Shown piece after piece: positions 1 to 8,830 of a stretch of 64,000 nucleotides of DNA (position 1 is the first letter of the stretch; each line of letters starts with the position of its first letter). Source of the DNA: Pedobacter sp. PAMC26386 (GTDB taxonomy: Bacteria; Bacteroidota; Bacteroidia; Sphingobacteriales; Sphingobacteriaceae); assembly GCA_014302835.1 (NCBI GenBank), contig CP060294.1, positions 496,001 to 560,000 of the forward strand, read 5' to 3'. Made by a program: the position numbers and the translations under genes. The notes beneath the pieces are model-generated. The model ran no database searches, was not told where the DNA came from, and worked only from the letters and a program-made list of their open reading frames with translations.

Positions 1-486
1 ATCGGTAAAGAGGTGCGTATTACATATTGTGCTGACACCGTTGAGATCTACCACGATAGCCACCGGATTGCCCTGCACACCAGAAGTTACCGGAGCCATC
101 ACTATACCACTATTAAGGAACACATGCCAGAATCCCATCAGGCATTCTCAGCGCAGCGTGGCTGGAGCCCGGAATATTACCTGCAAAAAGCAACGGATAA
201 TGGCCCCAGCACTTATGACTTCATGATGAAAATCATGGAAAGCAAGCAGGTTATTGAGCAGGCCTATTCCTCTTGCATGGGCATACTCCGGCTGATCAAG
301 GCCTATGGTCCCATTCGTACCGAAGCGGCCTGTAAAAGAGGATTAAAAGGATCAAAGTTCCGCTATACAGTTATAAAAAACATCCTGGAGAACAATATGG
401 ATCAGTTGGAAGATCAACCCTGTCAGGAATACCGTATTCCGGTTCATGTCAACCTAAGAGGTCCGGAAACCTATCATAACAACTAA
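1..486 (+). CDS. istA: IS21-family transposase IstA, C-terminal part
   Basis: The reading frame is open from base 1, so the N-terminal DDE catalytic core lies outside the window. What remains is about 161 residues of the IstA tail: a beta-rich segment (VEIYHDSHRIALHTRS) followed by a basic helical region (KVIEQAYSSCMGILRLIKAYG) that is typical of IS21 transposases. It stops 14 bases before istB, the usual compact IS21 order. Whether the full gene is intact cannot be judged from here. Confidence 0.85.
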   Translation: MGKEVRITYCADTVEIYHDSHRIALHTRSYRSHHYTTIKEHMPESHQAFSAQRGWSPEYYLQKATDNGPSTYDFMMKIMESKQVIEQAYSSCMGILRLIKAYGPIRTEAACKRGLKGSKFRYTVIKNILENNMDQLEDQPCQEYRIPVHVNLRGPETYHNN

Positions 487-500
487 AAAACACTTTAAAA

Positions 501-1232
501 ATGAATACACAAAACACATTAGGGCAGTTAAAAACGCTCAAACTAAATGGGATGGCTAAACGTTACGAGGCCATTCTTTCACTTCCTGTACACGAGCTGC
601 AGGATGTGCACTCCCTGTTAGGGATAATCACCCAGGCAGAGGTAGAGCACCGGGACCACACCCGCACAAAAATGCTGCTTAAAGTGAGTAAGCTCCGTTA
701 TCATGCCCTCCCTGAAGACATACTTTGTAATGCGGAAAGGGGAATTACCAGGGAACAGGTACTGAGATTATCTGATGGAATGTTCATTGAAAAAGGACAA
801 AATGTACTCATATCCGGTGCGACTGGTTGCGGTAAAAGTTTTCTGGCCTGCGCTCTGGGACGCAGTGCCTGCCTGCTTGGATACCGAACCTTATACTTTA
901 GCATGAACAAGTTTCTGGAGGCGCTGGCCCAGGCCAGGCTGGATGGAACTTACCTGAAGTGGATAAAGGGTATTTCAGCCAACCGCTTGCTCATACTGGA
1001 TGACTTTGGACTCAAAGAACTCACCAATGATGCTCGGATTGCACTGTTGGATATCCTGGAGGACAGGTATGGTAATGGGGCCACCATCATTACTTCTCAG
1101 CTCCCTACAGACAGCTGGTATACTTTCATTGATGAACCAACGTTAGCCGATGCAATAATGGACAGATTGTCAGCTTCTGCACATAGAATTACTTTAACTG
1201 GAAAGTCTCTGAGGAATAAAAAAAATCATTAG
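501..1232 (+). CDS. istB: IS21-family helper ATPase IstB
   Basis: IstB is the AAA+ (DnaC-like) ATPase that assists IstA in IS21 transposition. The 243-residue protein has the normal family length. An N-terminal helical region is followed by a Walker A motif GATGCGKS at residues 106-113 and a Walker B segment LLILDDFGL near residues 153-161. The C-terminal part carries the usual DRLSASAHRITLTGKSLR segment. It directly follows the istA tail on the same strand and looks intact, so the element may be functional if istA is complete. Confidence 0.93.
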   Translation: MNTQNTLGQLKTLKLNGMAKRYEAILSLPVHELQDVHSLLGIITQAEVEHRDHTRTKMLLKVSKLRYHALPEDILCNAERGITREQVLRLSDGMFIEKGQNVLISGATGCGKSFLACALGRSACLLGYRTLYFSMNKFLEALAQARLDGTYLKWIKGISANRLLILDDFGLKELTNDARIALLDILEDRYGNGATIITSQLPTDSWYTFIDEPTLADAIMDRLSASAHRITLTGKSLRNKKNH

Positions 1233-1364
1233 GTTTACACACACCATTCTCGCTTAATAGCGACAGGTTCCGACCCCGAACTTGGTGGGATACATTGCAC
1301 CATTAGGTGGTCCCATTTGTGCGGAATATCCATTTAAAATGCTTATTAGCTCACAATGAACTGG

Positions 1365-2471
1365 CTAATCTATTTTTGTCCCCTGTTTAATTTCGTCCGT
1401 TGCATGAAGAAGAATTTGATCACCAGGGTTTAAGTTTCCGAAAACTTCTGTAGAATCAGCACCTTCTAACCCCACTTTAATATTGGTCAGTATTGCTTTT
1501 CCCTGCAGCACTTTAATTACAAATTGTCTTTCAGTAGAACGGACAATTGCGTGGTTCGGTACCAGTAAAGATTTTGCTGCGGAAAGCAGCGGGATTCTAA
1601 CTTCTCCGTACATACCAGGTTTTAACTTTAAATCGTCATTCTGTACATCGATTTCAATTGCCTCGGACCGCATATTACCCAGCGAATTTGCAGATCTGCT
1701 AATCATTTTCTTTAAGTTTAGTCCAGGAATAGCTGTTAAGCTTACATTGACGGGCTTTTTTAAATCAACTTTTTCTACATAGGCTTCTGGAATCTGTACC
1801 TCTAAACGTAACTTTTGAAGATGCTGAATCATTAATAAAGGTTGCTGACCATTTTTAGAAGTACCGGATAGTGCTCCCGCAGATACGTTACGTTGTACAA
1901 TTACACCATCAAATGGAGCCCGGATGGTCAGATAACTTTGCATATTCTTTACCGAATTAACGTTAGACCGTTGCCCGTTAGCCGTAGCCTGATCACCTTT
2001 CATTTTTGCTAATGCATTGTCAAGGTCAAGCAAAGAAACAGATCCGGCTTCTTTTGACGCATCTTTTAGGCGTTTATACTTATCCTCGCTAGCTCTTGAT
2101 ACTTCCAGTGCCTGTAAATATTGCGATTGTGCAGCCTGCAGCTGAGATTCGATTTCCGGCGCTTCAAGGGTAATGAGCAAATCGCCCTTTTTAACTTTTG
2201 AACCCCGGTCTACATAGATGTTTTTCACAAATCCATTGACTTTAGGATAAATAGCAACTTCTTCAAAAGGTTTAAGTTCAGCAGGAAGTTTGACCTCACT
2301 TGCCAATCCCTTTTGTGTCACAGTACCAATTTCATACTTTTTAGCTGCTGAACCAGATTTTTTTGACAGATCATTTGGTTTCTCCTGATTAGAACAAGCG
2401 CTCAAAAAGAGCAGCAAAATAGGTAGTAAAGTACCACCAAAGGACAGTTTTGATAATTTATATGTTTTCAT
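1365..2471 (-). CDS. RND efflux periplasmic adaptor (membrane fusion protein)
   Basis: This is the HlyD/AcrA-type periplasmic adaptor that would bridge the RND pump and the outer-membrane channel encoded just upstream. It begins with a lipoprotein signal whose lipobox LSAC places the lipidated cysteine at residue 26. A lipoyl/barrel-sandwich half follows (LPAELKPFEEVAIYPKVNG), then a coiled-coil hairpin around residues 105-185, the second lipoyl half (LTIRAPFDGVIVQRN) and a beta-barrel region. Its ATG overlaps the end of the RND permease gene by 14 bases, so the two are translationally linked. The substrate cannot be told from sequence. Confidence 0.92.
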   Translation of the reverse strand: MKTYKLSKLSFGGTLLPILLLFLSACSNQEKPNDLSKKSGSAAKKYEIGTVTQKGLASEVKLPAELKPFEEVAIYPKVNGFVKNIYVDRGSKVKKGDLLITLEAPEIESQLQAAQSQYLQALEVSRASEDKYKRLKDASKEAGSVSLLDLDNALAKMKGDQATANGQRSNVNSVKNMQSYLTIRAPFDGVIVQRNVSAGALSGTSKNGQQPLLMIQHLQKLRLEVQIPEAYVEKVDLKKPVNVSLTAIPGLNLKKMISRSANSLGNMRSEAIEIDVQNDDLKLKPGMYGEVRIPLLSAAKSLLVPNHAIVRSTERQFVIKVLQGKAILTNIKVGLEGADSTEVFGNLNPGDQILLHATDEIKQGTKID

Positions 2472-5400
2472 TGTTTTCGGGCATTAAAGAAGGTGATTGA
2501 TAAGTTGTTTTACGTTGTATAGCTGCAAATACTTGCGGAAGGATAAAAAGAGCAGCTAGTGTAGAGGCAAATAAACCGCCTATAACCGCTATACCCAGAG
2601 GAGCAGTTTGTTCACCTGCTTCTCCCATACCGGATGCCATCGGGATCATACCCGCTATCATAGCCAAGCTTGTCATTAAAATTGGTCTTAAACGGATAGA
2701 TGCACTTGTAATTGCTGCTTTAGCCGAATTATGATAATCCAGTCTTAGTTTTTCTGCATTAGTTACAATCAGAATGGCGTTGGCTACCGATACCCCGGTA
2801 GACATAATCATACCCATATAAGATTGTAAGTTTAACGTACAGCCAGTCAGCAATAAGGCTAATAAAGAGCCCAGTATAACAGCCGGAACAGTAGAAAGCA
2901 CTGTTAAAGAAAGCTTAAATGACTGGTAGTTGGCGGCAAGCAACAAAAAGATCACCAAAATTGCATAGAGTAAGCCATTCTGAAGACTGGCCAGGGTTTC
3001 AGTCAGTAAAGTTGACATCCCTTTGATTTCTACCAATATACCTTTAGCCGGTTTCCCCATCTGCTGCACTGCTTTAGAAACGTCTTTAGTTGCTGTTCCT
3101 AAATCTGTACGGTTAATATTAGCACTTACGGTTAAAAATCTCCTCGGGCCGGAACGGTCATATTCTCCGGGTACATGGTTGATTTTGAAAGTGGCAATAT
3201 CACCCAATACGGGGCTTGCCTGTCCTTTTACCAGTGGAATTTCTTTCAGTTCGTTCATCGTGTTCATCACAAATTCGGGAACTTCAACCTGTACCTGGTA
3301 AGTATAAGCAGTTTTGGAATCCAGCCATTGGTTTTTCTGAGTAAACCTGCTTGAAGAAGTACTGGCTGTAACGGAGCGAGCAATTTCTTCAACATTGAGG
3401 CCAAGCTGTGCGGCTTTAATTCTATCCAGCTGAATGGCGATTACCGGAAAATTAAGTGGTTGTGCAATCTGAACATCGCGCAGGTAACTTATCTTTTTCA
3501 TCTTTTGAACCAGACCAGTCGCATAGTTTTTAATCTGATCCATATCTTTTCCTGCTACCCGGACTTCTACTGGAGTCGCAGCACCCTGGCTCATAATCTT
3601 CTCGGTCATATCTATAGGCTCAAATGATATCCTGAGTTCGGGTAGGGCATAGCCGATGTTTTTACGTAAAGCATCTTTTAATACATCCATGTTTACCTTA
3701 TAATCGGGATCAAGATTCACTTGCAATACAGCTTCATGTGTACCAGTGTTGAAAATATAAAGATTACTTGTTCCATAACTGCTTGGAATTAAGCCTACAT
3801 ATCCGGAACTGATCAGCACTTTATGATCTACAGTTTTGTCTATAATGTTCAGTACTTTTTTTAATTCTTCTTCCGTACGTTCCAGCCTTGTTCCGTCTGG
3901 TGCTTTTATTCTAATTTGAAACTGACCGTTATTTACCTTTGGCATCATATCTTTTCCGATCAGCATAAAGCAAAACCCGGCAGATACCAGTACTAAAATC
4001 AAGTAAACAGGAATCATGAATTTGCGCAGGTTCATTAAACGCTCACAAATTTTGATATACCTCATTTTTACCCTTTCAAACAAATCATTTTTTTCAGGAT
4101 GATTGGTTTCCTCTTTCAAATGTTCTTCAACCTGTAGTTTCTCAGCTTCATCCAAAGCTTCTCCGGCATGGGCATGAATTTTCTGATGGTCATAGTGCTG
4201 ATATTGCTCTGCTTTAATCAGCCAGTTACATAAAATTGGGACAAGAGTCTGCGCAATGACAAAAGATACGATCATGGTAAAACCGATAGAAAGAGATAGC
4301 GGCAGGAACATGGCTTTCGGAATGCCATTCATCATAAATGAAGGGGCGAATACTGCCAGAATACATAACAGGATCAACAATAGTGGGAAAGCAATTTCTT
4401 CACAGGCTTCATAAATAGCTTCCCGCTTGGGTTTTCCCATTTCCAGGTGCTGATGGACATTTTCTATCGTTACGGTGGCCTGGTCTACCAAAATACCAAT
4501 TGCTAATGCCAGCCCGCTGAGGGTCATGATATTGATGGTCTGACCAAAGAAACTAAGCAGTAAAACACCAATCAGGATAGAAACTGGTATAGTGATGACC
4601 ACAATCAGACTGCTTCTCCAGTCTCTTAAAAATAGTAAAACCATCAAACCAGTTAACAGTGCGCCTAATCCACCTTCTGTCATTAGACTTTTAACAGCAT
4701 TGATCACGAATACTGACTGGTCAAATTCATAGGAAATTTTAACATCATCAGGCAGTAAACTCTGCATTTCGGGGATTTTGCTTTTCACTGCTTTAACCAC
4801 TTCCCAGGTTGAAGCGTCTGCTGTTTTTACAACAGGAATATAAACTGATCTTTTACCATTAATCAAAGCATAGTCTACAGTAACGTCTGCGGCATCTGCC
4901 ACACGTGCGATATCCTTCACTAAAATTGGCGTACCATTTTTTACTGCCACAGGGATATCTTCGAATTCCTTTACCTGATCAACGAGTGAATTCAACGTAG
5001 TTATATACATGGTGTTATCTATACGCAGGTTTCCGGAAGGAGACATCACGTTGAATTTTGCCAGTGCTTCTACAACTTCATCTGGTGTTAAACTATAACT
5101 TCTCAGCTTGTCGGGATCTACACTTACAGTAATAGAACGCGAATTTGCTCCAAAAGGAGGGGGCGCAGAAAGTCCGGCAACTGACGAAAACATAGGGCGT
5201 ATTCTGGTTGCGGCCATATCATAAATTTCTTTCAGACTTTCAGTTTTACCCGATAAAACCAATTGTCCGACGGGGAGCGACGAAGCATCAAACCGGACAA
5301 CTTGTGGAGGCAAAGCACCGGGAGGGAAGAATTTCATCGCCCGATTAACCTGTAAAGCGACTTGTGCAGAAGCTTCGGCCATATTTGTGCTCTCATAAAA

Positions 5401-5682
5401 GCTCAATTTGAGCATGGTTAAGCCTTGGATGTTTTTAGAAGTGATATTTTTAACACCATTTACATATAAAAACTGATCCTGTAAACGGGTGGAGAAGAAG
5501 CCTTCCATTTGTTTGGGAGACATTCCCCCATATGATTCTATCACATAGATAGTAGGCTGGTTGAGCTGAGGGAAAATATCAATAGGTATTTTCATAATAC
5601 TCAACACCGAAAATATCAAAAGGCTCATGGTGATAACTACTGTAGTTATCGGCCTTTTTAATGCAGAGGTGACCAATGACAT
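2458..5682 (-). CDS. RND-type efflux permease (HAE1/AcrB-like)
   Basis: A 1074-residue inner-membrane proton-driven pump, normal for the AcrB/HAE1 superfamily. It starts with the characteristic first helix followed by PIDIFPQLNQPTI, has two periplasmic porter halves, and ends with the RLRPILMTSLAMIAGMIPMA signature. In TM4, where AcrB has two adjacent aspartates for proton relay, this protein has D400-Q401 (GILVDQATVTIEN), so only one acid is kept. There is a charged, His-rich cytoplasmic insertion near residues 490-535. It is the middle gene of a TolC-RND-MFP operon, 2 bases after the TolC stop codon. No linked regulator is visible. Confidence 0.95.
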   Translation of the reverse strand: MSLVTSALKRPITTVVITMSLLIFSVLSIMKIPIDIFPQLNQPTIYVIESYGGMSPKQMEGFFSTRLQDQFLYVNGVKNITSKNIQGLTMLKLSFYESTNMAEASAQVALQVNRAMKFFPPGALPPQVVRFDASSLPVGQLVLSGKTESLKEIYDMAATRIRPMFSSVAGLSAPPPFGANSRSITVSVDPDKLRSYSLTPDEVVEALAKFNVMSPSGNLRIDNTMYITTLNSLVDQVKEFEDIPVAVKNGTPILVKDIARVADAADVTVDYALINGKRSVYIPVVKTADASTWEVVKAVKSKIPEMQSLLPDDVKISYEFDQSVFVINAVKSLMTEGGLGALLTGLMVLLFLRDWRSSLIVVITIPVSILIGVLLLSFFGQTINIMTLSGLALAIGILVDQATVTIENVHQHLEMGKPKREAIYEACEEIAFPLLLILLCILAVFAPSFMMNGIPKAMFLPLSLSIGFTMIVSFVIAQTLVPILCNWLIKAEQYQHYDHQKIHAHAGEALDEAEKLQVEEHLKEETNHPEKNDLFERVKMRYIKICERLMNLRKFMIPVYLILVLVSAGFCFMLIGKDMMPKVNNGQFQIRIKAPDGTRLERTEEELKKVLNIIDKTVDHKVLISSGYVGLIPSSYGTSNLYIFNTGTHEAVLQVNLDPDYKVNMDVLKDALRKNIGYALPELRISFEPIDMTEKIMSQGAATPVEVRVAGKDMDQIKNYATGLVQKMKKISYLRDVQIAQPLNFPVIAIQLDRIKAAQLGLNVEEIARSVTASTSSSRFTQKNQWLDSKTAYTYQVQVEVPEFVMNTMNELKEIPLVKGQASPVLGDIATFKINHVPGEYDRSGPRRFLTVSANINRTDLGTATKDVSKAVQQMGKPAKGILVEIKGMSTLLTETLASLQNGLLYAILVIFLLLAANYQSFKLSLTVLSTVPAVILGSLLALLLTGCTLNLQSYMGMIMSTGVSVANAILIVTNAEKLRLDYHNSAKAAITSASIRLRPILMTSLAMIAGMIPMASGMGEAGEQTAPLGIAVIGGLFASTLAALFILPQVFAAIQRKTTYQSPSLMPENNENI

Positions 5683-5684
5683 AA

Positions 5685-7070
5685 TTAATTTTTTAAAGCG
5701 GTTAAAAGAGACTGGACTTGGTTCTGGGTGATTGCTTTTTCAAAAATGGCGTGCAGATATGCATATTTTGCAGTTGCATAATCGGCTTCGGCACGGTAAA
5801 GTAGATTTTGTGCAATATTGAGCTCGATGAGGTCAATCAGTCCATTTTTATACAGTGAATATTTCTGCCGGTAAGCTGCATTTGCAGCTGAAAGCTGGTG
5901 GGGTATTTCAACCAGCCGGTCCAGAGAGGTTTGCAACTCAACATCGGCTTGATGCATACTAGTTTCCAGATTCACTTTTTGGGCTTCCAGTCTTTTTTCT
6001 TCGTAAATACTCGTATTTTTCTGGGTGTTGAGTTTAAGCTGTTTTCTTTTGAGATCGGTTAAGTTATAACTCAAACCTATTCCGACCAGGTAATTACTGC
6101 GGCTAAATCCCCAACCCTGGTTTAAAGCATCAAATTGATTACTGGCTGTTATGGATGACCCTCTGCCCCAAACTGCTCCTTCGAGCATTATTTTAGGCAG
6201 ATATGTTTTTTTGACCAGGTTTTCTTTCTCTTTACTGTTTTGATAAAGTGATTGATAGTAATTGATGAGCGGGTGGGAAGTAGGGGCTGGTATTGACAGG
6301 TTATTGATGTTTCGTAAGGGCATCATTATCGTGGTATCTGCTACTATGTTTTGATACGGTATGTTACTTAAAGCGGAGAGTTGCAATTGTATCTGTTTGA
6401 ATTTATTAGTCAGTTCAATGAGTGTTAACCTCGATTTAGAAAGTTCTGCTTCCGCAATACTTGTATCTACACCTGCACGAATACCACTGGTTGCCAGTGA
6501 TTGAATTGAATTGCGGATTTGCTGGTTTCGTTTGATATTATCTTCCTGAATATGCAGTAGATTTTGAAAATGGAAGAGTTGCAGGTAATCTTCAATGGCA
6601 GATGCCTGTAATTGGTATTTTGATAATTTGTATTGTTCCTGAACTACTTTTACAGCAGAACCGGCAACTTTATTCTGAGCTTTATAACCTCCGAAATTAT
6701 AGATTTCCCAGTCCACTGAAGCGATACCCAGGTTGGATAACGCTGCGGTTGATACATTTGAAGGTCTGATTCCTCCAGAATTTGAGGGAACTATTCCGAA
6801 ACCGAAATAGGCTCCTGGTACGCTATTATTTGTACCTATATCTGATTGGTAATTTAATTTTATTGCCGGTAACCAATTGTATTTTGTATCGGCTGCGATA
6901 GATTGGCTGACACTAATCGCTGAAGAGTCTGCGCGTAAAGAGGGAGCCTGAGTCGAAACCCGGGTCAGCAGATCTGATAATTTCAAGGGGGGGTAATGTT
7001 GCTGTGCGGATAATCTTAAGTAAGGAAAAAGCAAGATTATGATGCCCGCAGTCTTTTTTAAAACGTGCAT
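5685..7070 (-). CDS. TolC-family outer-membrane efflux protein
   Basis: First gene of the efflux operon. The 461-residue protein has an N-terminal Sec signal (hydrophobic stretch ending LSAQ) and two long alpha-helical repeats with the alternating pattern of TolC channels, including GLIDLIELNIAQNLLYRAEADYA near the C-terminus. It would form the outer-membrane and periplasmic exit duct for the RND pump downstream. Gene order OMP-RND-MFP with gaps of 2 and -14 bases argues for one transcript. About 125 bases separate it from the next upstream gene, and no clear promoter is recognisable there. Confidence 0.92.
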   Translation of the reverse strand: MHVLKKTAGIIILLFPYLRLSAQQHYPPLKLSDLLTRVSTQAPSLRADSSAISVSQSIAADTKYNWLPAIKLNYQSDIGTNNSVPGAYFGFGIVPSNSGGIRPSNVSTAALSNLGIASVDWEIYNFGGYKAQNKVAGSAVKVVQEQYKLSKYQLQASAIEDYLQLFHFQNLLHIQEDNIKRNQQIRNSIQSLATSGIRAGVDTSIAEAELSKSRLTLIELTNKFKQIQLQLSALSNIPYQNIVADTTIMMPLRNINNLSIPAPTSHPLINYYQSLYQNSKEKENLVKKTYLPKIMLEGAVWGRGSSITASNQFDALNQGWGFSRSNYLVGIGLSYNLTDLKRKQLKLNTQKNTSIYEEKRLEAQKVNLETSMHQADVELQTSLDRLVEIPHQLSAANAAYRQKYSLYKNGLIDLIELNIAQNLLYRAEADYATAKYAYLHAIFEKAITQNQVQSLLTALKN

Positions 7071-7195
7071 AAAGCTAGATTTGAGAAATTATAAATTTTT
7101 TTAGTGCTGCACATAGAGCATGGCAGAACGTAATAAAAAAAAGAGTCCGTTTCACCTTGTCAGATGAATTTTCAACAGGCTCTAAAATGTAAATC

Positions 7196-7570
7196 TCAAA
7201 TAGTCAGTTTTCCTATGGAAAGGTAAATTGCCCTTTCAGGGTAGAGCCGTAAACTCAGCTCGCGCAGATAACGTTGTGTTGCTTTGCCAAAGGCAAGCAA
7301 AGGGATGATCATGCCGATAAAAAAGCGGCATATTTTCCAGATGAAAGTTAAATCAGAATCGGTTAATCCCTGCTGAATAGCAAGGATTTGTGTCAAATCA
7401 TCATCCAGATAGTCTTGTTTCCTTTTACTGAAAAGCTTTTGAAGCAATTCTATGTTCAGACCACCATCTGTTTTGGCATGCTGAACTATACCGAAACCAA
7501 GAATTGGTTTAGCACTAAGGATCATTCCGGCAAAAAGGAATAATATCTTTAGATACTTAGCATATTTCAT
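7196..7570 (-). CDS. small membrane or secreted protein, unknown
   Basis: A 124-residue protein that I do not recognise. It begins with a clean signal-type segment (KYLKILFLFAGMILSAKPILGFG), then has a polar middle (residues 35-70) and a second hydrophobic stretch FFIGMIIPLLAFG near residues 85-97, followed by a basic amphipathic tail. It lies between the efflux operon and two other proteins of unknown function on the same strand, with spacers of about 90-125 bases, so it is probably its own transcript. The signal peptide supports a real gene. Confidence 0.6.
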   Translation of the reverse strand: MKYAKYLKILFLFAGMILSAKPILGFGIVQHAKTDGGLNIELLQKLFSKRKQDYLDDDLTQILAIQQGLTDSDLTFIWKICRFFIGMIIPLLAFGKATQRYLRELSLRLYPERAIYLSIGKLTI

Positions 7571-7659
7571 AAGACCAAAAACAATAAATTGATTTACAAA
7601 GATGTCTATTGGGAATTAAAGGAATCGATGCGTATCTAAAATATTACAACAAAGAAATG

Positions 7660-8754
7660 TTATTTTAACTGTACGGGGTATGAATTTTTTCCGTCATTCC
7701 AGCTTCCTGCTAAACTACCGTCTGCCTGCACTTTTAGTTTAAAAAACTCCTGTTTCTTTTTAGCATTCTCTTCATATGATGGTGCTTCTTTTAACAGCAG
7801 AGAAGAGTCTTTGTCAAATGAACCGCTTAAGCGAATTTCTTTACCCTGTTTATCATAGAAATAGGAAGCCTGAAAAGAATCTTTATCCAGGTAAGTAACT
7901 AATAATGTTATCGGGTAAAGTTGATTGATTTTGCCTTTAAAGACACCTAGGTGTAAGCTTGCTGCTGGATTAGTATAAGTGCATTTCGTATTTGGAACGG
8001 CTAATAAGCATTTACCATATTCATTTAAATAAGGCTCCAGGAATTTGATACTTAAGAGGTTCTTATAAATATTTATTTTCTCTTCAAAGGCCTGAAAATA
8101 ATGAGAGCCTGAACAAGATCTGCGGGTTAAGTGCAAGCCTGTCTTTTGAAACTTAAGATCGTCAGGATCCAGGTTATCTTTATCTTCTTCTAATAAGCAT
8201 CCCGAATAGGTATCTATAGTTGAACTTTCTTTTTCGCCTGAATTTTTCAGGGCTTTCAAGTGACTACTCAGTTTTGTTTTGCGGCTTTTGATGACGAACT
8301 TTCTAATCGCCTGATAACCTTCTTTTGTCACCAGGTCACTAAATTGGATGAGTTTGCCTGTTTGCGCATCAAAATTATAAGTTGTTGAATATTCATTAAG
8401 CGATGCACTGGTATATTCGTTGTTTACCTCTACAGAAAATAGCTTTGAATTATTAACCAGTACTGTATAATTCAATTGCGTGATGCCTGTTGTTGAGCCA
8501 GTTTTTGGTCTTATATTTTCAAAAATATCATGTTTTTGTTTTCCTGGCAGAATTTCCAGCTCTTTACCTTGTAAATAGGTATTGATTTGGTTTTCTGCAA
8601 CGGTTGTCCCGGTTAATGCAAGGAACTCAAGTTCGGAATCACCTACTACGTCTTTTATTTTTTTTACTTTGAAATGTTGTGCATTTGCATGAAGGGAAAG
8701 TGTAACAAATAACAAGGCTAATAACGGTTTTGCAATAAGCTTAGTGATGTTCAT
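7660..8754 (-). CDS. secreted protein of unknown function
   Basis: A 364-residue protein starting with a Sec signal (LLALLFVTLSLHANAQ). It then alternates short beta-strands and turns in the style of DUF3298/RsiV-like periplasmic proteins, including SVEVNNEYTSASLNEYSTTYNFDAQTGKLIQFSDLV, which resembles the segment in those proteins that links a measured value to an input pattern. The C-terminal 80 residues form a small beta domain ending GSWNDGKNSYPVQ. The family assignment is only suggestive. It precedes a second secreted protein gene on the same strand. Confidence 0.7.
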   Translation of the reverse strand: MNITKLIAKPLLALLFVTLSLHANAQHFKVKKIKDVVGDSELEFLALTGTTVAENQINTYLQGKELEILPGKQKHDIFENIRPKTGSTTGITQLNYTVLVNNSKLFSVEVNNEYTSASLNEYSTTYNFDAQTGKLIQFSDLVTKEGYQAIRKFVIKSRKTKLSSHLKALKNSGEKESSTIDTYSGCLLEEDKDNLDPDDLKFQKTGLHLTRRSCSGSHYFQAFEEKINIYKNLLSIKFLEPYLNEYGKCLLAVPNTKCTYTNPAASLHLGVFKGKINQLYPITLLVTYLDKDSFQASYFYDKQGKEIRLSGSFDKDSSLLLKEAPSYEENAKKKQEFFKLKVQADGSLAGSWNDGKNSYPVQLK

Positions 8755-8830
8755 CTTTTAATAAATCTGGTAATTTAATTACTTCTTTTTTTCTGTAAAG
8801 TATTTGGTGTCTTTCTATAAAGGTAATCAA

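Larger units (their letters stand above)
1..1335 (+). mobile_element. IS21-family insertion sequence, right part (left end outside window)
   Basis: The consecutive istA tail and complete istB gene identify an IS21-family element running off the left edge. After istB there are about 100 non-coding bases with two similar blocks (around 1279-1299 and 1304-1323, each containing a GGTGG core), as expected for the repeated transposase-binding sites at IS21 ends. The exact right terminus and target duplication cannot be fixed without the left end, so the boundary near 1335 is approximate. Confidence 0.75.
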
